This document shows positions 31,215 through 39,906 of a stretch of 42,665 bases of DNA, in pieces. Origin of the DNA: an uncultured Bacilli bacterium (GTDB lineage: Bacteria; Bacillota_I; Bacilli_A; RFN20; CAG-826); contig CALWAS010000014.1 in assembly GCA_944375905.1 (NCBI GenBank), positions 1-42,665 of the forward strand. The letters are read 5' to 3'. Below the pieces are notes generated by a model that worked only from the letters and a program-made list of their open reading frames with translations, made no database searches and was not told the origin of the DNA. The stretch's first letter is position 1; every line of letters starts with the position of its first letter. The translations under genes and the position numbers were made by a program.

Positions 31215-33686
31215 GTGGGCAATTTCATTGAAAAAATCTTCCAGCTGGAAAAGCGTGAGCTGAACCGCTACATGCGCGAAGCCGACCGCGTCATGTCCTA
31301 TGACGAGGAAATGGGAAAGAAGAGCGACGAAGAACTCGTCGCAAAGACCCATGAGTTCCAAGAGAGGCTAAAAAAAGGCGAAACGCTCGAATCGATTAAG
31401 TACGAAGCTTTCGCCGTGGCTAGGGAAGCCGCGTGGCGCGTCCTTCGCCAAAAGCCGTTCAAGGTGCAAATCGTCGGGGCTTTGGTCCTCAATAACGGCG
31501 ACGTTGCCGAAATGAAGACTGGCGAAGGCAAGACCTTGACCGCAACCATGGCCGTTTACCTCAACGCTCTCGAAGGCAAGGGCGTGCATGTCGTTACAGT
31601 CAACGAGTACCTTGCTTCCCGTGACGCCGAATGGATGGGACAGATTTATCGTTTCCTCGGGCTCACCGTCGGCGTTAACCTCGCTTCGAAAACGACGGCC
31701 GAGAAACGGGAGGCCTACGCTTGCGACATCACCTATACGACCAATAGCGAGCTCGGCTTCGACTACCTTCGCGACAACATGGCTCCTTCGCTTGCGGGAC
31801 GTGTCCTCCGGGGCCTCAATTTCACCGTCGTCGACGAAGCCGACTCGATTCTCATCGACGAATCGCGGACGCCTCTTATCATCTCCGGCGGCTCAAGGGC
31901 CCCGGCGAGCCAGTACCAAGTCGCCGACCGCTTCGTCAAGCGCCTCAGAAAGGACGTCGACTTCACTATCGACGTCAAGGACAAGACCTGCTCCCTTACC
32001 GATTCCGGAAACGACAAGGCCGAGAAGATGTTCGGCATCCATTCTCTTTACGATCCGGAGAACAGCGATCTCGTCCACCGGATCCATCAGGCCTTGAAGG
32101 CCAACTACATAATGGCCCGCGACGTCGAGTACATGGTCGACAAGGAACATAAGATCCAGCTGATCGACCAGTTCACCGGCCGCATCATGCCGGGCCGCGA
32201 GTACAACGACGGCCTGCAGCAAGCCATCCAAGCCAAAGAAGGCGTGGAAATCAAGCAGGAGACCGTGGTCCTCGCCACCATTACATACCAGAACTTCTTC
32301 CGTCTTTACAAAAAGCTGTCCGGCATGACCGGTACCGCCAAGACCGAGGAAGAGGAATTCCAGACCATTTACAACATGAAGGTCGTCTGCATCCCGACGA
32401 ACCGCCCGGTTCAGCGAATCGACGACACGGACCTTATCTTTGCCACCCACGACGCCAAGCTGAAGGCTCTCGTGAAGGCCGTCAAGGAACGCCACGAGAA
32501 AGGGCAGCCGATCCTAATCGGCACCGTTTCCGTGGAAAGCAACCTCGAAATCAGCCATCTCCTCGACCAGGCCGGGATTCCCCATGAGGTTTTGAATGCC
32601 AAGAATCAGGCTCGCGAGGCCGAAATCATATCCCATGCCGGCGAGAAAGGCGCGGTCACGCTAGCTACTAACATGGCCGGCCGTGGTACTGACATCAAGT
32701 TGGCTCCTGGCGTTGCCGAGCTCGGCGGCCTCTGCGTCTTCGGAACCGAACGCCACGAATCGAGGCGTATCGACAACCAGCTCCGCGGCCGTAGCGGCCG
32801 TCAGGGCGACCCCGGCTACAGCCGCTTCTTCGTGAGCTTCGACGACGAACTCATGCGCCGGTTCGCCCCGGAGAACATCCGCAAGCTTTTCGCCGAGAAC
32901 CTGAAGGACGACAGCTACGAAAACAAGATGCTCACCAATGCCGTAACCAATGCCCAGAAGCAGATCGAGGGCAAGAACTTCGACATCCGCAAGAACCTAA
33001 AGGATTACGACGACGTCCTCGCCAAGCAACGCGATATCGTCTACAAAAAGCGCGACTCGATCCTCATGGCCGACGACATCGTCGACCTCATCCACGATTT
33101 CTTCAAGACGACCGGCCAGGAGCTTGCCAAGAAATCGGTCGACAAGGATGCCAATGACGAAGTTGTCGTCGGGACGAAGCTGAAGGCCCTCGTCGAGCCT
33201 CGCTTCCTCCCGGAGGGAAGCATTTACGTCCAGGCCTACGACGGCGCCCCTTACGAGGAAGCCGGGGAAGACCTTGGCGACATGCTTTATAGCGCTTACC
33301 TCGATAAGCGCAAGCAGTGGCCGGCCAAGGACGCCGACATGGTAGAACGCCAGCTTTCGCTCCGCGTCATCGACAAGAACTGGCAAACCCACATCGACAC
33401 CATGGCCCACCTCCGCGAAGGCATCGGGCTTCGCAGCTATGCCCAGACCAACCCGCTACAGGATTACGTAAACGAAGGCTATGACCTCTTCAAGGAGATG
33501 AATGAGCGAATTGCCGTCGACACGAGTTTAAACCTGCTCAACGTTCGCCTCGTCAGACGCCCTGAACCCCAAAAGCCAGAGGAAGCAAAGCCAGCTCCGG
33601 CCCCGACCGAAGTCGAGTCCAGGGAGAAGGCTCCTGAGGCCAAGGCGGCTCCCGCAGCGGCTGACGGAAACGGCCAAAAACAATAG
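31215..33686 (+). CDS. secA: preprotein translocase ATPase SecA
   Basis: Motor of the Sec export pathway, 823 residues. Walker A is MKTGEGKTL (about residues 100-107), the DEAD variant is VVDEADSILIDESRTPL, and NMAGRGTDIKLAPGV and QLRGRSGRQGDPG give the C-terminal motor motifs. The tail is Ala/Pro/Glu-rich and lacks the usual C-terminal zinc-binding cysteine motif. GTG start with GAGGT upstream. It heads the secA-prfB-uvrB-HAD run; secG, a component of the same translocase, follows after that run. Confidence 0.96.
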   Translation: MGNFIEKIFQLEKRELNRYMREADRVMSYDEEMGKKSDEELVAKTHEFQERLKKGETLESIKYEAFAVAREAAWRVLRQKPFKVQIVGALVLNNGDVAEMKTGEGKTLTATMAVYLNALEGKGVHVVTVNEYLASRDAEWMGQIYRFLGLTVGVNLASKTTAEKREAYACDITYTTNSELGFDYLRDNMAPSLAGRVLRGLNFTVVDEADSILIDESRTPLIISGGSRAPASQYQVADRFVKRLRKDVDFTIDVKDKTCSLTDSGNDKAEKMFGIHSLYDPENSDLVHRIHQALKANYIMARDVEYMVDKEHKIQLIDQFTGRIMPGREYNDGLQQAIQAKEGVEIKQETVVLATITYQNFFRLYKKLSGMTGTAKTEEEEFQTIYNMKVVCIPTNRPVQRIDDTDLIFATHDAKLKALVKAVKERHEKGQPILIGTVSVESNLEISHLLDQAGIPHEVLNAKNQAREAEIISHAGEKGAVTLATNMAGRGTDIKLAPGVAELGGLCVFGTERHESRRIDNQLRGRSGRQGDPGYSRFFVSFDDELMRRFAPENIRKLFAENLKDDSYENKMLTNAVTNAQKQIEGKNFDIRKNLKDYDDVLAKQRDIVYKKRDSILMADDIVDLIHDFFKTTGQELAKKSVDKDANDEVVVGTKLKALVEPRFLPEGSIYVQAYDGAPYEEAGEDLGDMLYSAYLDKRKQWPAKDADMVERQLSLRVIDKNWQTHIDTMAHLREGIGLRSYAQTNPLQDYVNEGYDLFKEMNERIAVDTSLNLLNVRLVRRPEPQKPEEAKPAPAPTEVESREKAPEAKAAPAAADGNGQKQ

Positions 33687-33704
33687 GAAGTCAGGAAGGA
33701 ATAG

Positions 33705-34821
33705 ATGAAAGAGCTAGTCGAGTTACGCCAAGAAGCCCAGAAAATCGGGCTTTTGGTTTCGCAGCTCGGTGATTCTCTTTGACCTCGGAAAGCTAGAGGA
33801 AAGAATCGCCGAACTGGAACGCGAGGAAAACGCCCCTGGTTTTTGGGACGACCGAAAGAAGGCCGTCGCCGTCGTCGACGAATTGAATGACGCCAAGGGC
33901 AAGGTTTCCTCCTTGAAGAAAATTCAGGGCGATTATGCCGATTTCGCCGGCATCCTCTCCTCTGACGAGGCTTCCGATCCCGAGATGCAGGAGCTCATGA
34001 GCGAACTCTCGGACACCCTCGGCAAGGAAATTAAGGAGCTCAGGAACATCCTGCTTTTCGCCGGCGAGTACGATAGCCGCAACGCCACGCTCGAAATCCA
34101 CCCCGGAGCCGGCGGCACCGAGGCCCAAGACTGGGCCGACATGCTTTTGCGCATGTATCAGCGGTGGGGCGAGAAGCACCATTTCAAAGTCATTCCCCTG
34201 GCCATAGAAGCCGGCGATGAGGCCGGGCTGAAGTCGGCAACCGTCAAGATCGAGGGCCACAACGCCTATGGGCTATTGAAGAGCGAAAAGGGCGTGCATC
34301 GTCTCGTTCGCATTTCGCCTTTCGATGCCAACGCGAGGAGGCATACCTCCTTCGCTTCGGTTAATGTCATTCCCGAATTCGGGGAAGTGTCGGATGTAGT
34401 GATCGATCCAAAGGATCTCCGGGTCGATACTTTCCGTTCGGGCGGTGCCGGCGGGCAAAACGTCAACAAAGTGTCGTCGGCCGTGCGCATTACCCACATC
34501 CCTACCGGCATCGTCGTTCAGTGCGAAATCGAGCGGTCCCAGCTCATGAACAAGGCAACGTGCATGCAGATGCTTACCGACCGTCTAATGGCCCTTAAGC
34601 TCGAGGCGAGGGAAAAGGAACTCAAATCGATCGTCGGCGAGCAGAAGAACATCGAGTGGGGCAGCCAAATCAGGAGCTACGTCTTCTGCCCGTATACGCT
34701 CGTTAAGGACAACAGGACCGGTGAAGAGACAAGCGACGTGAACGGAGTGATGGACGGCAACGTCGACCGCTTCATGTATGCCTATCTCGAGATGCTCTCG
34801 AGGGAAGGAAGGAAAGGCTAG
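33705..34821 (+). CDS. prfB: peptide chain release factor 2 (programmed +1 frameshift)
   Basis: Terminates translation at UGA and UAA. The zero frame starts at ATG 33705 (AGGAAGGA upstream) and encodes 25 residues up to an in-frame TGA at 33780-33782. A +1 shift on CTT (33777-33779) continues as GAC CTC and gives a 371-residue product, the normal RF2 length. The rest shows the SPF codon-recognition tripeptide ([15 protein letters not shown]) and the GGQ loop near residue 248. The shift site CTTTGAC is the classical autoregulatory RF2 site: low RF2 favours shifting. The Shine-Dalgarno-like stimulator that usually precedes it is weak here. It lies 18 bases after secA and 2 before uvrB. Confidence 0.95.
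33777..33783 (+). other. programmed +1 ribosomal frameshift site
   Basis: CTT TGA C: peptidyl-tRNA on CTT slips to TTT, bypassing the TGA and reading GAC next. The preceding bases CAGCTCGGTGATTCT contain only a poor match to the AGGGGG-type stimulator usual at this site. Confidence 0.92.
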
Positions 34822-34823
34822 GG

Positions 34824-36812
34824 ATGGAAGCACCCCGCCTTCCGGGAACATTCAAGCTCGTTTCCCCCTATAAGCCGACCGGGGACCAGCCGCAAGCCAT
34901 CGCCAAGGTGATGGACGGCTTTGGCAAAGGGAAGAAGTTTCAAGTCATACTCGGGGCGACCGGGACGGGCAAGACCTTCACGGACGCCAACATCGTCGAG
35001 AGGCTCAACAAGCCGACGCTCGTTTTGGTTCATAACAAGACCTTGGCGTCTCAGCTATACGGCGAGTTCAAGGAGCTTTTCCCGGAAAACAGGGTCGAGT
35101 ACTTCGTTTCGAACTTCGACTTTTATCAGCCGGAGGCCTATATCCCCAAATCCGATACCTACATCGAGAAGAACGCGGTCATGAACGAAGACATCGAGAT
35201 GCTTCGGACTTCGGCCGTGAATTCGATCCTCGAAAGAAACGACACCATCGTCGTCGCTTCCGTGGCGGCCATTTACGGGCTTAGCGATCCGGAGGAATAC
35301 CGGGGCCTCGTCTTCGAAATCAGGGTTGGCGAGACATTGGACCGGAAGCGGCTTTTTTCGCGGCTTGTCGAGTCGCAGTTCTCCCGCGACAACGGAGATC
35401 TCCCCCCGGGTTCTTTCCGCGTGCGCGGCGACGTCATCGACATCGCTCCCATGGTTTCGAGGGATTATTTCATCAGGATATCGACGTTTGGCGACGAAAT
35501 CGAATCAATAAGGGAAATCGACCGCCTCAACGGAACCGTCCTGAAGTCGATGAAGACATGCCCGATATACCCGGCTTACGACCACGCCTCGACGAGAGCG
35601 AGGATCTTGAGGGCCTGCGACGGGATCGAGGAGGAGCTCAAGGACCGCCTTGCCTATTTCCGAAGCGAAGGGAAGCTCCTTGAGGCCGAGCGGCTCGAAA
35701 TGAGGACGAAGCAGGACGTCGAAAGCCTCAAGGAATTCGGCATCTGCCCCGGCATCGAGAATTATTCCCGTCACATCGACGGCCGTCTTCCCGGCCAGAG
35801 GCCATGGACTCTCATGGACTATTTCCCGAAGGACTATCTCCTTCTCGTCGACGAAAGCCACGTGACTTTCCCGCAGGTCAGGGGAATGTACAACGGCGAC
35901 CGCAGCAGGAAGACCACTCTCGTCGAGTACGGTTTCCGCCTGCCCTCGGCCCTCGATAACAGGCCCCTTAATTTCGACGAGTTCGAGTCGCTTTATCCAG
36001 AGCACGTCGTTTGCACTTCGGCGACCCCGGGCGACTACGAAGTCGAAAAGGCCGGGGGCGAAGTGGTCGAACAGATCATCCGTCCGACTGGCCTGCTCGA
36101 CCCGAAGATCAGCGTTCGGCCGACGATGGGCCAGATCGACGATCTCCTCCGCGAGATAAAGGAACGCATTGCGAAAAACGAACGGGTCATGGTCGTTACC
36201 CTGACCATCAGGATGGCCGAAGATCTTACCAACTTCCTCAAGGGCAGGGGAATCAAGGTCACCTACCTCCACAACGAGACGAAGACGCTTGAAAGAACGT
36301 CGATCATCTATCAACTTCGCAAAGGGAAATTCGATGTCCTTGTCGGCATCAACCTCCTCAGGGAAGGTCTCGATATACCAGAGGTCTCCCTAATAGCGAT
36401 TCTCGACGCCGACAAGGAAGGGTTCCTTCGCTCGACCACCTCGCTCATCCAGATCATCGGGCGGGCGGCCCGCAACGCCCACGGAGAAGTCATCATGTAC
36501 GGAGACGAGATGACCGATTCCATGAAAGAGGCCATCGCTGAAACGAACCGCCGCCGGTCCATCCAGGAAGCCTATAACGAGGAAAACGGCATCGTGCCGA
36601 CGACCATCGTGAAGGAAATACGCCCGCCCCTTACCAACGACGAATCCGATGTCGAGATCATCGCCAAGATATCGACGAAAGCCTCGCGAAGCGAAATTGA
36701 GAAATACGTCAAGAAAATGGAGCGCGAGATGAAGGAAGCCGCTAAGAATTACGATTTCGAGCGGGCTGCCGAAATCCGCGATGCCATCTTGGAGCTGAAA
36801 GGAAGCTTATGA
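34824..36812 (+). CDS. uvrB: excinuclease ABC subunit B
   Basis: Damage-verification helicase of nucleotide excision repair, 662 residues. Walker A GATGTGKT (44-51), the beta-hairpin region [26 protein letters not shown], and the helicase motifs [15 protein letters not shown] and QIIGRAARN are present. A UVR motif (about 625-660) that contacts UvrC closes the protein. Starts 2 bases after prfB and overlaps the HAD gene by ATGA. uvrA and uvrC are not in the window. Confidence 0.96.
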   Translation: MEAPRLPGTFKLVSPYKPTGDQPQAIAKVMDGFGKGKKFQVILGATGTGKTFTDANIVERLNKPTLVLVHNKTLASQLYGEFKELFPENRVEYFVSNFDFYQPEAYIPKSDTYIEKNAVMNEDIEMLRTSAVNSILERNDTIVVASVAAIYGLSDPEEYRGLVFEIRVGETLDRKRLFSRLVESQFSRDNGDLPPGSFRVRGDVIDIAPMVSRDYFIRISTFGDEIESIREIDRLNGTVLKSMKTCPIYPAYDHASTRARILRACDGIEEELKDRLAYFRSEGKLLEAERLEMRTKQDVESLKEFGICPGIENYSRHIDGRLPGQRPWTLMDYFPKDYLLLVDESHVTFPQVRGMYNGDRSRKTTLVEYGFRLPSALDNRPLNFDEFESLYPEHVVCTSATPGDYEVEKAGGEVVEQIIRPTGLLDPKISVRPTMGQIDDLLREIKERIAKNERVMVVTLTIRMAEDLTNFLKGRGIKVTYLHNETKTLERTSIIYQLRKGKFDVLVGINLLREGLDIPEVSLIAILDADKEGFLRSTTSLIQIIGRAARNAHGEVIMYGDEMTDSMKEAIAETNRRRSIQEAYNEENGIVPTTIVKEIRPPLTNDESDVEIIAKISTKASRSEIEKYVKKMEREMKEAAKNYDFERAAEIRDAILELKGSL

Positions 36813-37453
36813 AGGAATATCGTCTTTATCTATTCGACTTCGACGGCACCCTTGCCGATTCCGCCCGCTCGCTAGTTTCGGTCTACCGGGCCGGTTTTGA
36901 AGAAATCGGGCGGACTTTTGCGGATGAAATGGCCTATGTCTATATGCATATGTCGCTTTCGGAAACGGCGAGACAAGCCGGCATCATAGACAAGGACGAG
37001 TACATTAGGTTCGCCCTCAAGATCAACGATGCCCTCGATTATCCCGAGAACCTGGCGGCTATCGATTTCTTCCCGGAAAGCAAGGCGGTCGTTTCTTCTC
37101 TTCACAAAGCTGGAAAAAAGCTTTCGGTCGTTTCCGGCAACACGGAAAAGCACATTCGCCTCATCCTTCAATCCCAGGGCATCGAGGGGCTTTTCGACGG
37201 TGTCGTCGGCGCCGTGGCCGAGCGTCGCCCCAAGCCGTATCCTGACCCCCTTCTTGCCGGCCTCGCCCTTTATCCCGACATCAAGAAGGAAGACGCCGTT
37301 TACATCGGCGATTCCGAGCAGGACATGGTAGCGGCCAAGGCGGCCGGAATCGACGGAATCCTGATCGACCGCTCACGCCGGGGAAAGGAATGCCCCGATG
37401 GCGTCATTTCCTCCTTGGAGGAACTTCTTGGGCCGATCCAAAAAGGCCGTTGA
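36809..37453 (+). CDS. HAD-superfamily phosphatase (PGP/PpaX-like)
   Basis: Cytoplasmic phosphatase of 214 residues. Motif I DFDGT (D10, D12), a helical cap (about 15-85), motif [11 protein letters not shown], the lysine region [11 protein letters not shown] and motif [18 protein letters not shown] are all present. This layout is shared by phosphoglycolate phosphatase and the pyrophosphatase PpaX, and the sequence does not separate these. It starts inside the uvrB stop with AAAGGAAG before it; phosphoglycolate arises in DNA repair, which would suit the context, but this is inference. Confidence 0.85.
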   Translation: MKEYRLYLFDFDGTLADSARSLVSVYRAGFEEIGRTFADEMAYVYMHMSLSETARQAGIIDKDEYIRFALKINDALDYPENLAAIDFFPESKAVVSSLHKAGKKLSVVSGNTEKHIRLILQSQGIEGLFDGVVGAVAERRPKPYPDPLLAGLALYPDIKKEDAVYIGDSEQDMVAAKAAGIDGILIDRSRRGKECPDGVISSLEELLGPIQKGR

Positions 37454-37478
37454 TAAGCACGAGCCTTTAATCTAAGAT
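37450..37478 (+). promoter_or_regulatory. secG promoter
   Basis: TTGATA (37450-37455), 17-base spacer, TAAGAT (37473-37478). It overlaps the stop of the HAD gene. A leader of about 30 bases follows, containing a direct repeat AAGGCGC-TTC-AAGGCGC. Confidence 0.6.
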
Positions 37479-37515
37479 TACAAGGCGCTTCAAGGCGCGA
37501 GATTTTTAAGTAAGT

Positions 37516-37833
37516 ATGCTTCAGTGGTACGACTACATATTCGTCATCGTGGCTCTCGTGGTCATCGTGCTCAGCCTTCTTCAAGGCGGTAAGAGCGAAG
37601 GCGCTTCCGGTGCCATCACCGGCGGCGGCCTCAACGTCTTCGCCAAGACGAAGGAGCGCGGTTCCGAGAAGATCATCTCCTGGCTCACGTTTGGCTTCGC
37701 GGTCGTCTTCCTCTTCATGGCCCTCCTCATCATGGTGCTCAATTCGGTTGCCGCTTCCCAAAGCGCGGCCGAGAGTTCGTCCTCCTCTGAAGCGGCTGCT
37801 GCTGCGATCAGGTTGCTGACCGCTTCCTTCTAG
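37516..37833 (+). CDS. secG: preprotein translocase subunit SecG
   Basis: Small membrane subunit of the SecYEG channel, 105 residues. Two membrane segments (about 6-24 and 57-77) flank the conserved cytoplasmic loop LLQGGKSEGASGAITGGG. A Ser/Ala-rich tail (about 80-100) extends beyond the usual length. It has its own promoter and a strong terminator after it, so it is monocistronic. Confidence 0.95.
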   Translation: MLQWYDYIFVIVALVVIVLSLLQGGKSEGASGAITGGGLNVFAKTKERGSEKIISWLTFGFAVVFLFMALLIMVLNSVAASQSAAESSSSSEAAAAAIRLLTASF

Positions 37834-37855
37834 GAAGGAAACAAACGACGATCAT

Positions 37856-37877
37856 ATGGGCTCCGGCCCATTTTTTT
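37856..37877 (+). terminator. secG terminator
   Basis: ATGGGC-TCCG-GCCCAT, a perfect 6-bp stem with a 4-base loop, followed by six T. The ATG in the 5' arm lies in frame with folD but cannot be its start. Confidence 0.9.
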
Positions 37878-37893
37878 GTCCCCCGGGGGGTGC

Positions 37894-37899
37894 TATTCT
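37894..37899 (+). promoter_or_regulatory. extended -10 of folD
   Basis: TGC-TATTCT (37891-37899), 7 bases before ATG 37907, preceded by a GC-rich CCCCCGGGGGG stretch. No Shine-Dalgarno lies between. Confidence 0.5.
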
Positions 37900-37906
37900 C
37901 TTTGTC

Positions 37907-38710
37907 ATGGAAACGATGAAGGAATATGCCGCCAGGCGAAAGAAAGAGCTCTCTGCCCTTGCTTCGCCATGTCTTAGGAAACCGACGCTTTCGATCTTCC
38001 AAGTCGGGCACGACGCCGGAAGCGACGCCTACATCAAGGGCAAGATCAAGGATGCCGCCGAAATCGGCTTCCTGGCCATTCATCGCTGGTTCGACGAAAC
38101 GACGAGCGAGGGTGAATTGCTCGCGGCCGTCGAAAAGGACGCCATCGACGAGGGCATCGACGGAATCATCGTTCAGCTTCCGCTCCCCAAGACGATTGAC
38201 GAGAGCCGGATCAGCAAATCGATTCCGCTCGAAAAAGACGTAGACGGCTTCATTTTCGACTCTCCGTATTGGCCGTGCACGCCCAAGGGCATCGTCGATT
38301 ACCTAGCCGCAGCCGGCTTTGATTTCAGGGGAAAAAACGCGACCGTCCTCGGGCGGAGCAACATCGTCGGCAAGCCGATGGCCAGGATACTCCTTTCCAA
38401 GGACATGAACGTTACCGTTCTCCATTCGAAGACGAGCGAGGACGACAAGAGGTTCTATTTGGCCCATGCCGATCTCGTCGTTTCGGCCATTGGCCGCCTA
38501 GGCTATCTCGACGGCCGCTTCGATTTCAAGAAAAGCGCCTATCTCATCGATGTCGGAATCAACAGGGGCGAAGACGGAAAGCTCCATGGGGACATTCTTC
38601 CGGGTAGGGATGTGGCCTATCAATCGCCGGTTCCGGGCGGCGTCGGGCTTCTTACGCGCCTGGCCCTCATGGAAAACGTATACGAAGCCTATTCAAGGAG
38701 AAACAAATGA
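37907..38710 (+). CDS. folD: methylenetetrahydrofolate dehydrogenase/cyclohydrolase
   Basis: Bifunctional enzyme interconverting 5,10-methylene- and 10-formyl-tetrahydrofolate with NADP. The 267-residue protein has the catalytic YIKGKIKDAAEIG (Tyr/Lys pair), VQLPLP, KDVDGF, CTPKGI, the nucleotide-binding GRSNIVGKP and PVPGGVGLLT. It is a little shorter than usual because of a trimmed N-terminus; ATG 37907 was chosen since the upstream frame runs through the secG terminator. It overlaps the ThyX-like gene by ATGA, suggesting a shared role in methylene-folate use. Confidence 0.94.
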   Translation: METMKEYAARRKKELSALASPCLRKPTLSIFQVGHDAGSDAYIKGKIKDAAEIGFLAIHRWFDETTSEGELLAAVEKDAIDEGIDGIIVQLPLPKTIDESRISKSIPLEKDVDGFIFDSPYWPCTPKGIVDYLAAAGFDFRGKNATVLGRSNIVGKPMARILLSKDMNVTVLHSKTSEDDKRFYLAHADLVVSAIGRLGYLDGRFDFKKSAYLIDVGINRGEDGKLHGDILPGRDVAYQSPVPGGVGLLTRLALMENVYEAYSRRNK

Positions 38711-39303
38711 ATTACTACGTTGGCAATGCCTCGGTTTACGGGCTCGAGCGGGCCATCAAGGCCTCCGGGAATCCGATGCGCACGAAAATCGATACCTCCG
38801 ACGTCACCGACAAGGACGTTATGAGGGCCGAGAGGCTCGGCTCGACCCGCGGAGGGGAAGGGCATGACAACTTCCTCAAGGGCATCACCGTCCAAATGGA
38901 CGTCGTCGCTCCCCTTTTCTGGTGGAAGGAGGCCCAGCGTTACCATTGGTTCGAATTCGTTTCTAGCCAGTCGACGATGCACTGCCTCCTCAAATTCGAC
39001 GTCTCGGAGCAATGCGTGCCCGATACCGATCCTTTTGTCATCTCCCGCATCAAGGAGCTCATCGCGGCCTACAACGCCATCGACGAGGAAAAAAAGGATG
39101 AAAAGAAAGCCGCTTGGCGCGTGATCGTCGCCTCGTTGCCGTCGGGCTTTTGCCTTGGGGCGACCATGGTTACCAACTATCAGCAGTTGAAGACGATGTA
39201 CTTTCAGCGAAAGGACCACAAGCTCCAGGAATGGCACGTTTTCTGCGATTACATCCTGGGCTTGCCGCTATTTGCGAAGCTTATCGGCGTCGAGAAAGAC
39301 TAA
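38707..39303 (+). CDS. divergent ThyX-like protein
   Basis: 198-residue protein that I align with flavin-dependent thymidylate synthase (ThyX). H53 begins a GHDNFLKGITVQM stretch that lines up without gaps with the ThyX segment HExxLEHxxFTF, and the signature RHR-X7-S corresponds in position to YHW(79-81)-X7-S89. Near the C-terminus LKTMYFQR and the following Gln-Glu-Trp resemble the ThyX dUMP/FAD helix (LRHFxxLR...QWE). Both signature arginines are replaced by Tyr and Trp, so normal dUMP methylation is doubtful. AAGGAG precedes the ATG, which overlaps the folD stop. The folate context supports the relation. It may be an inactive, altered or repurposed ThyX. Confidence 0.55.
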   Translation: MNYYVGNASVYGLERAIKASGNPMRTKIDTSDVTDKDVMRAERLGSTRGGEGHDNFLKGITVQMDVVAPLFWWKEAQRYHWFEFVSSQSTMHCLLKFDVSEQCVPDTDPFVISRIKELIAAYNAIDEEKKDEKKAAWRVIVASLPSGFCLGATMVTNYQQLKTMYFQRKDHKLQEWHVFCDYILGLPLFAKLIGVEKD

Positions 39304-39318
39304 GAAACTATTAAAGTC

Positions 39319-39353
39319 GTTGTAATAAAAAGGCTCCCTCAGCCGTTTGGTAG
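39319..39353 (+). promoter_or_regulatory. ECF-type promoter of the sigma operon
   Basis: GTTGTAATAAAAA (39319-39331), 11 bases, CCGTTTGGTAG (39343-39353). The same two blocks at the same spacing recur before the lipoprotein gene. TGTAAT and CGT are 17 bases apart, like the TGtAAC-N16/17-CGT promoters of Bacillus ECF factors. An imperfect inverted repeat (GGCTCCCTC 39332-39340 with GAGGGTGCC 39358-39366) surrounds the -10 block. Confidence 0.75.
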
Positions 39354-39384
39354 ATGGGAGGGTGCCTAGGAATGGGATTGGACC

Positions 39385-39906
39385 GTGGAACGGGAACTAA
39401 ACGATTACATCGAAGAATTCCGACGGGGAGAGTATGCCTCGTTCCCTCTTTTTTACGAGGCCACGCACCGCAAAGTCTATTACATTGCATACGGGCTTCT
39501 TGGCTCGGAATTCGACGCGAAGGACGTAAGCCAGGACACCTACGTACGTTTCATCTCGTCCCTCTCCTCTTACCGAAGCGGTTCGAATCCCTATGCCCTC
39601 CTGGCCACGATCGCCCGCAACCTAGCCTATGACTTGCTGGAAAAGAAAAACCGTCTGACTTCCTTCGAGGAAGAAATAGGCAATGAGGAGGAAATATCCC
39701 GAAAAGAGGAACTCTCCGATTCGGGCGAGGTCAAGCGGCTCCTCCAAGCCCTTTCCCCGGGAGAAAGGGAAATCGTCGTCCTTCATGTCCTAGACGGGCT
39801 TAAGTTCCGGGAGATTGCTCCGATTGTCGGGAAAAAGCTATCGACCGTTCTTGTCACTTATAACCGCGCAATAAAGAAGATGCGGGGAAAGGAGGAAGGC
39901 AAATGA
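39385..39906 (+). CDS. ECF-family RNA polymerase sigma factor
   Basis: Sigma factor of 173 residues. Region 2 spans about residues 15-90 (YYIAYGLLGSEFDAKDVSQDTYVRF, then ARNLAYDLLEKKN). Region 4 spans about 115-170 (LSPGEREIVVLHVLDGLKFREIAPIVG, a helix-turn-helix, then YNRAIKKMRGK). Region 3 is absent, as in ECF factors. The start is GTG 39385. The next gene overlaps its stop by ATGA and encodes a membrane protein of anti-sigma layout. Its own promoter matches that of the lipoprotein at 41182, implying autoregulation. Confidence 0.92.
   Translation: MERELNDYIEEFRRGEYASFPLFYEATHRKVYYIAYGLLGSEFDAKDVSQDTYVRFISSLSSYRSGSNPYALLATIARNLAYDLLEKKNRLTSFEEEIGNEEEISRKEELSDSGEVKRLLQALSPGEREIVVLHVLDGLKFREIAPIVGKKLSTVLVTYNRAIKKMRGKEEGK

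Noticed and set aside
33769-33780. Independent GTG start for prfB without frameshift
   Set aside because: The upstream zero frame encodes a normal RF2 N-terminus with a good ribosome site, and CTT TGA C is the known shift site.
37856-37906. Upstream ATG for folD
   Set aside because: It is the 5' arm of the secG terminator hairpin and precedes the folD -10 box.
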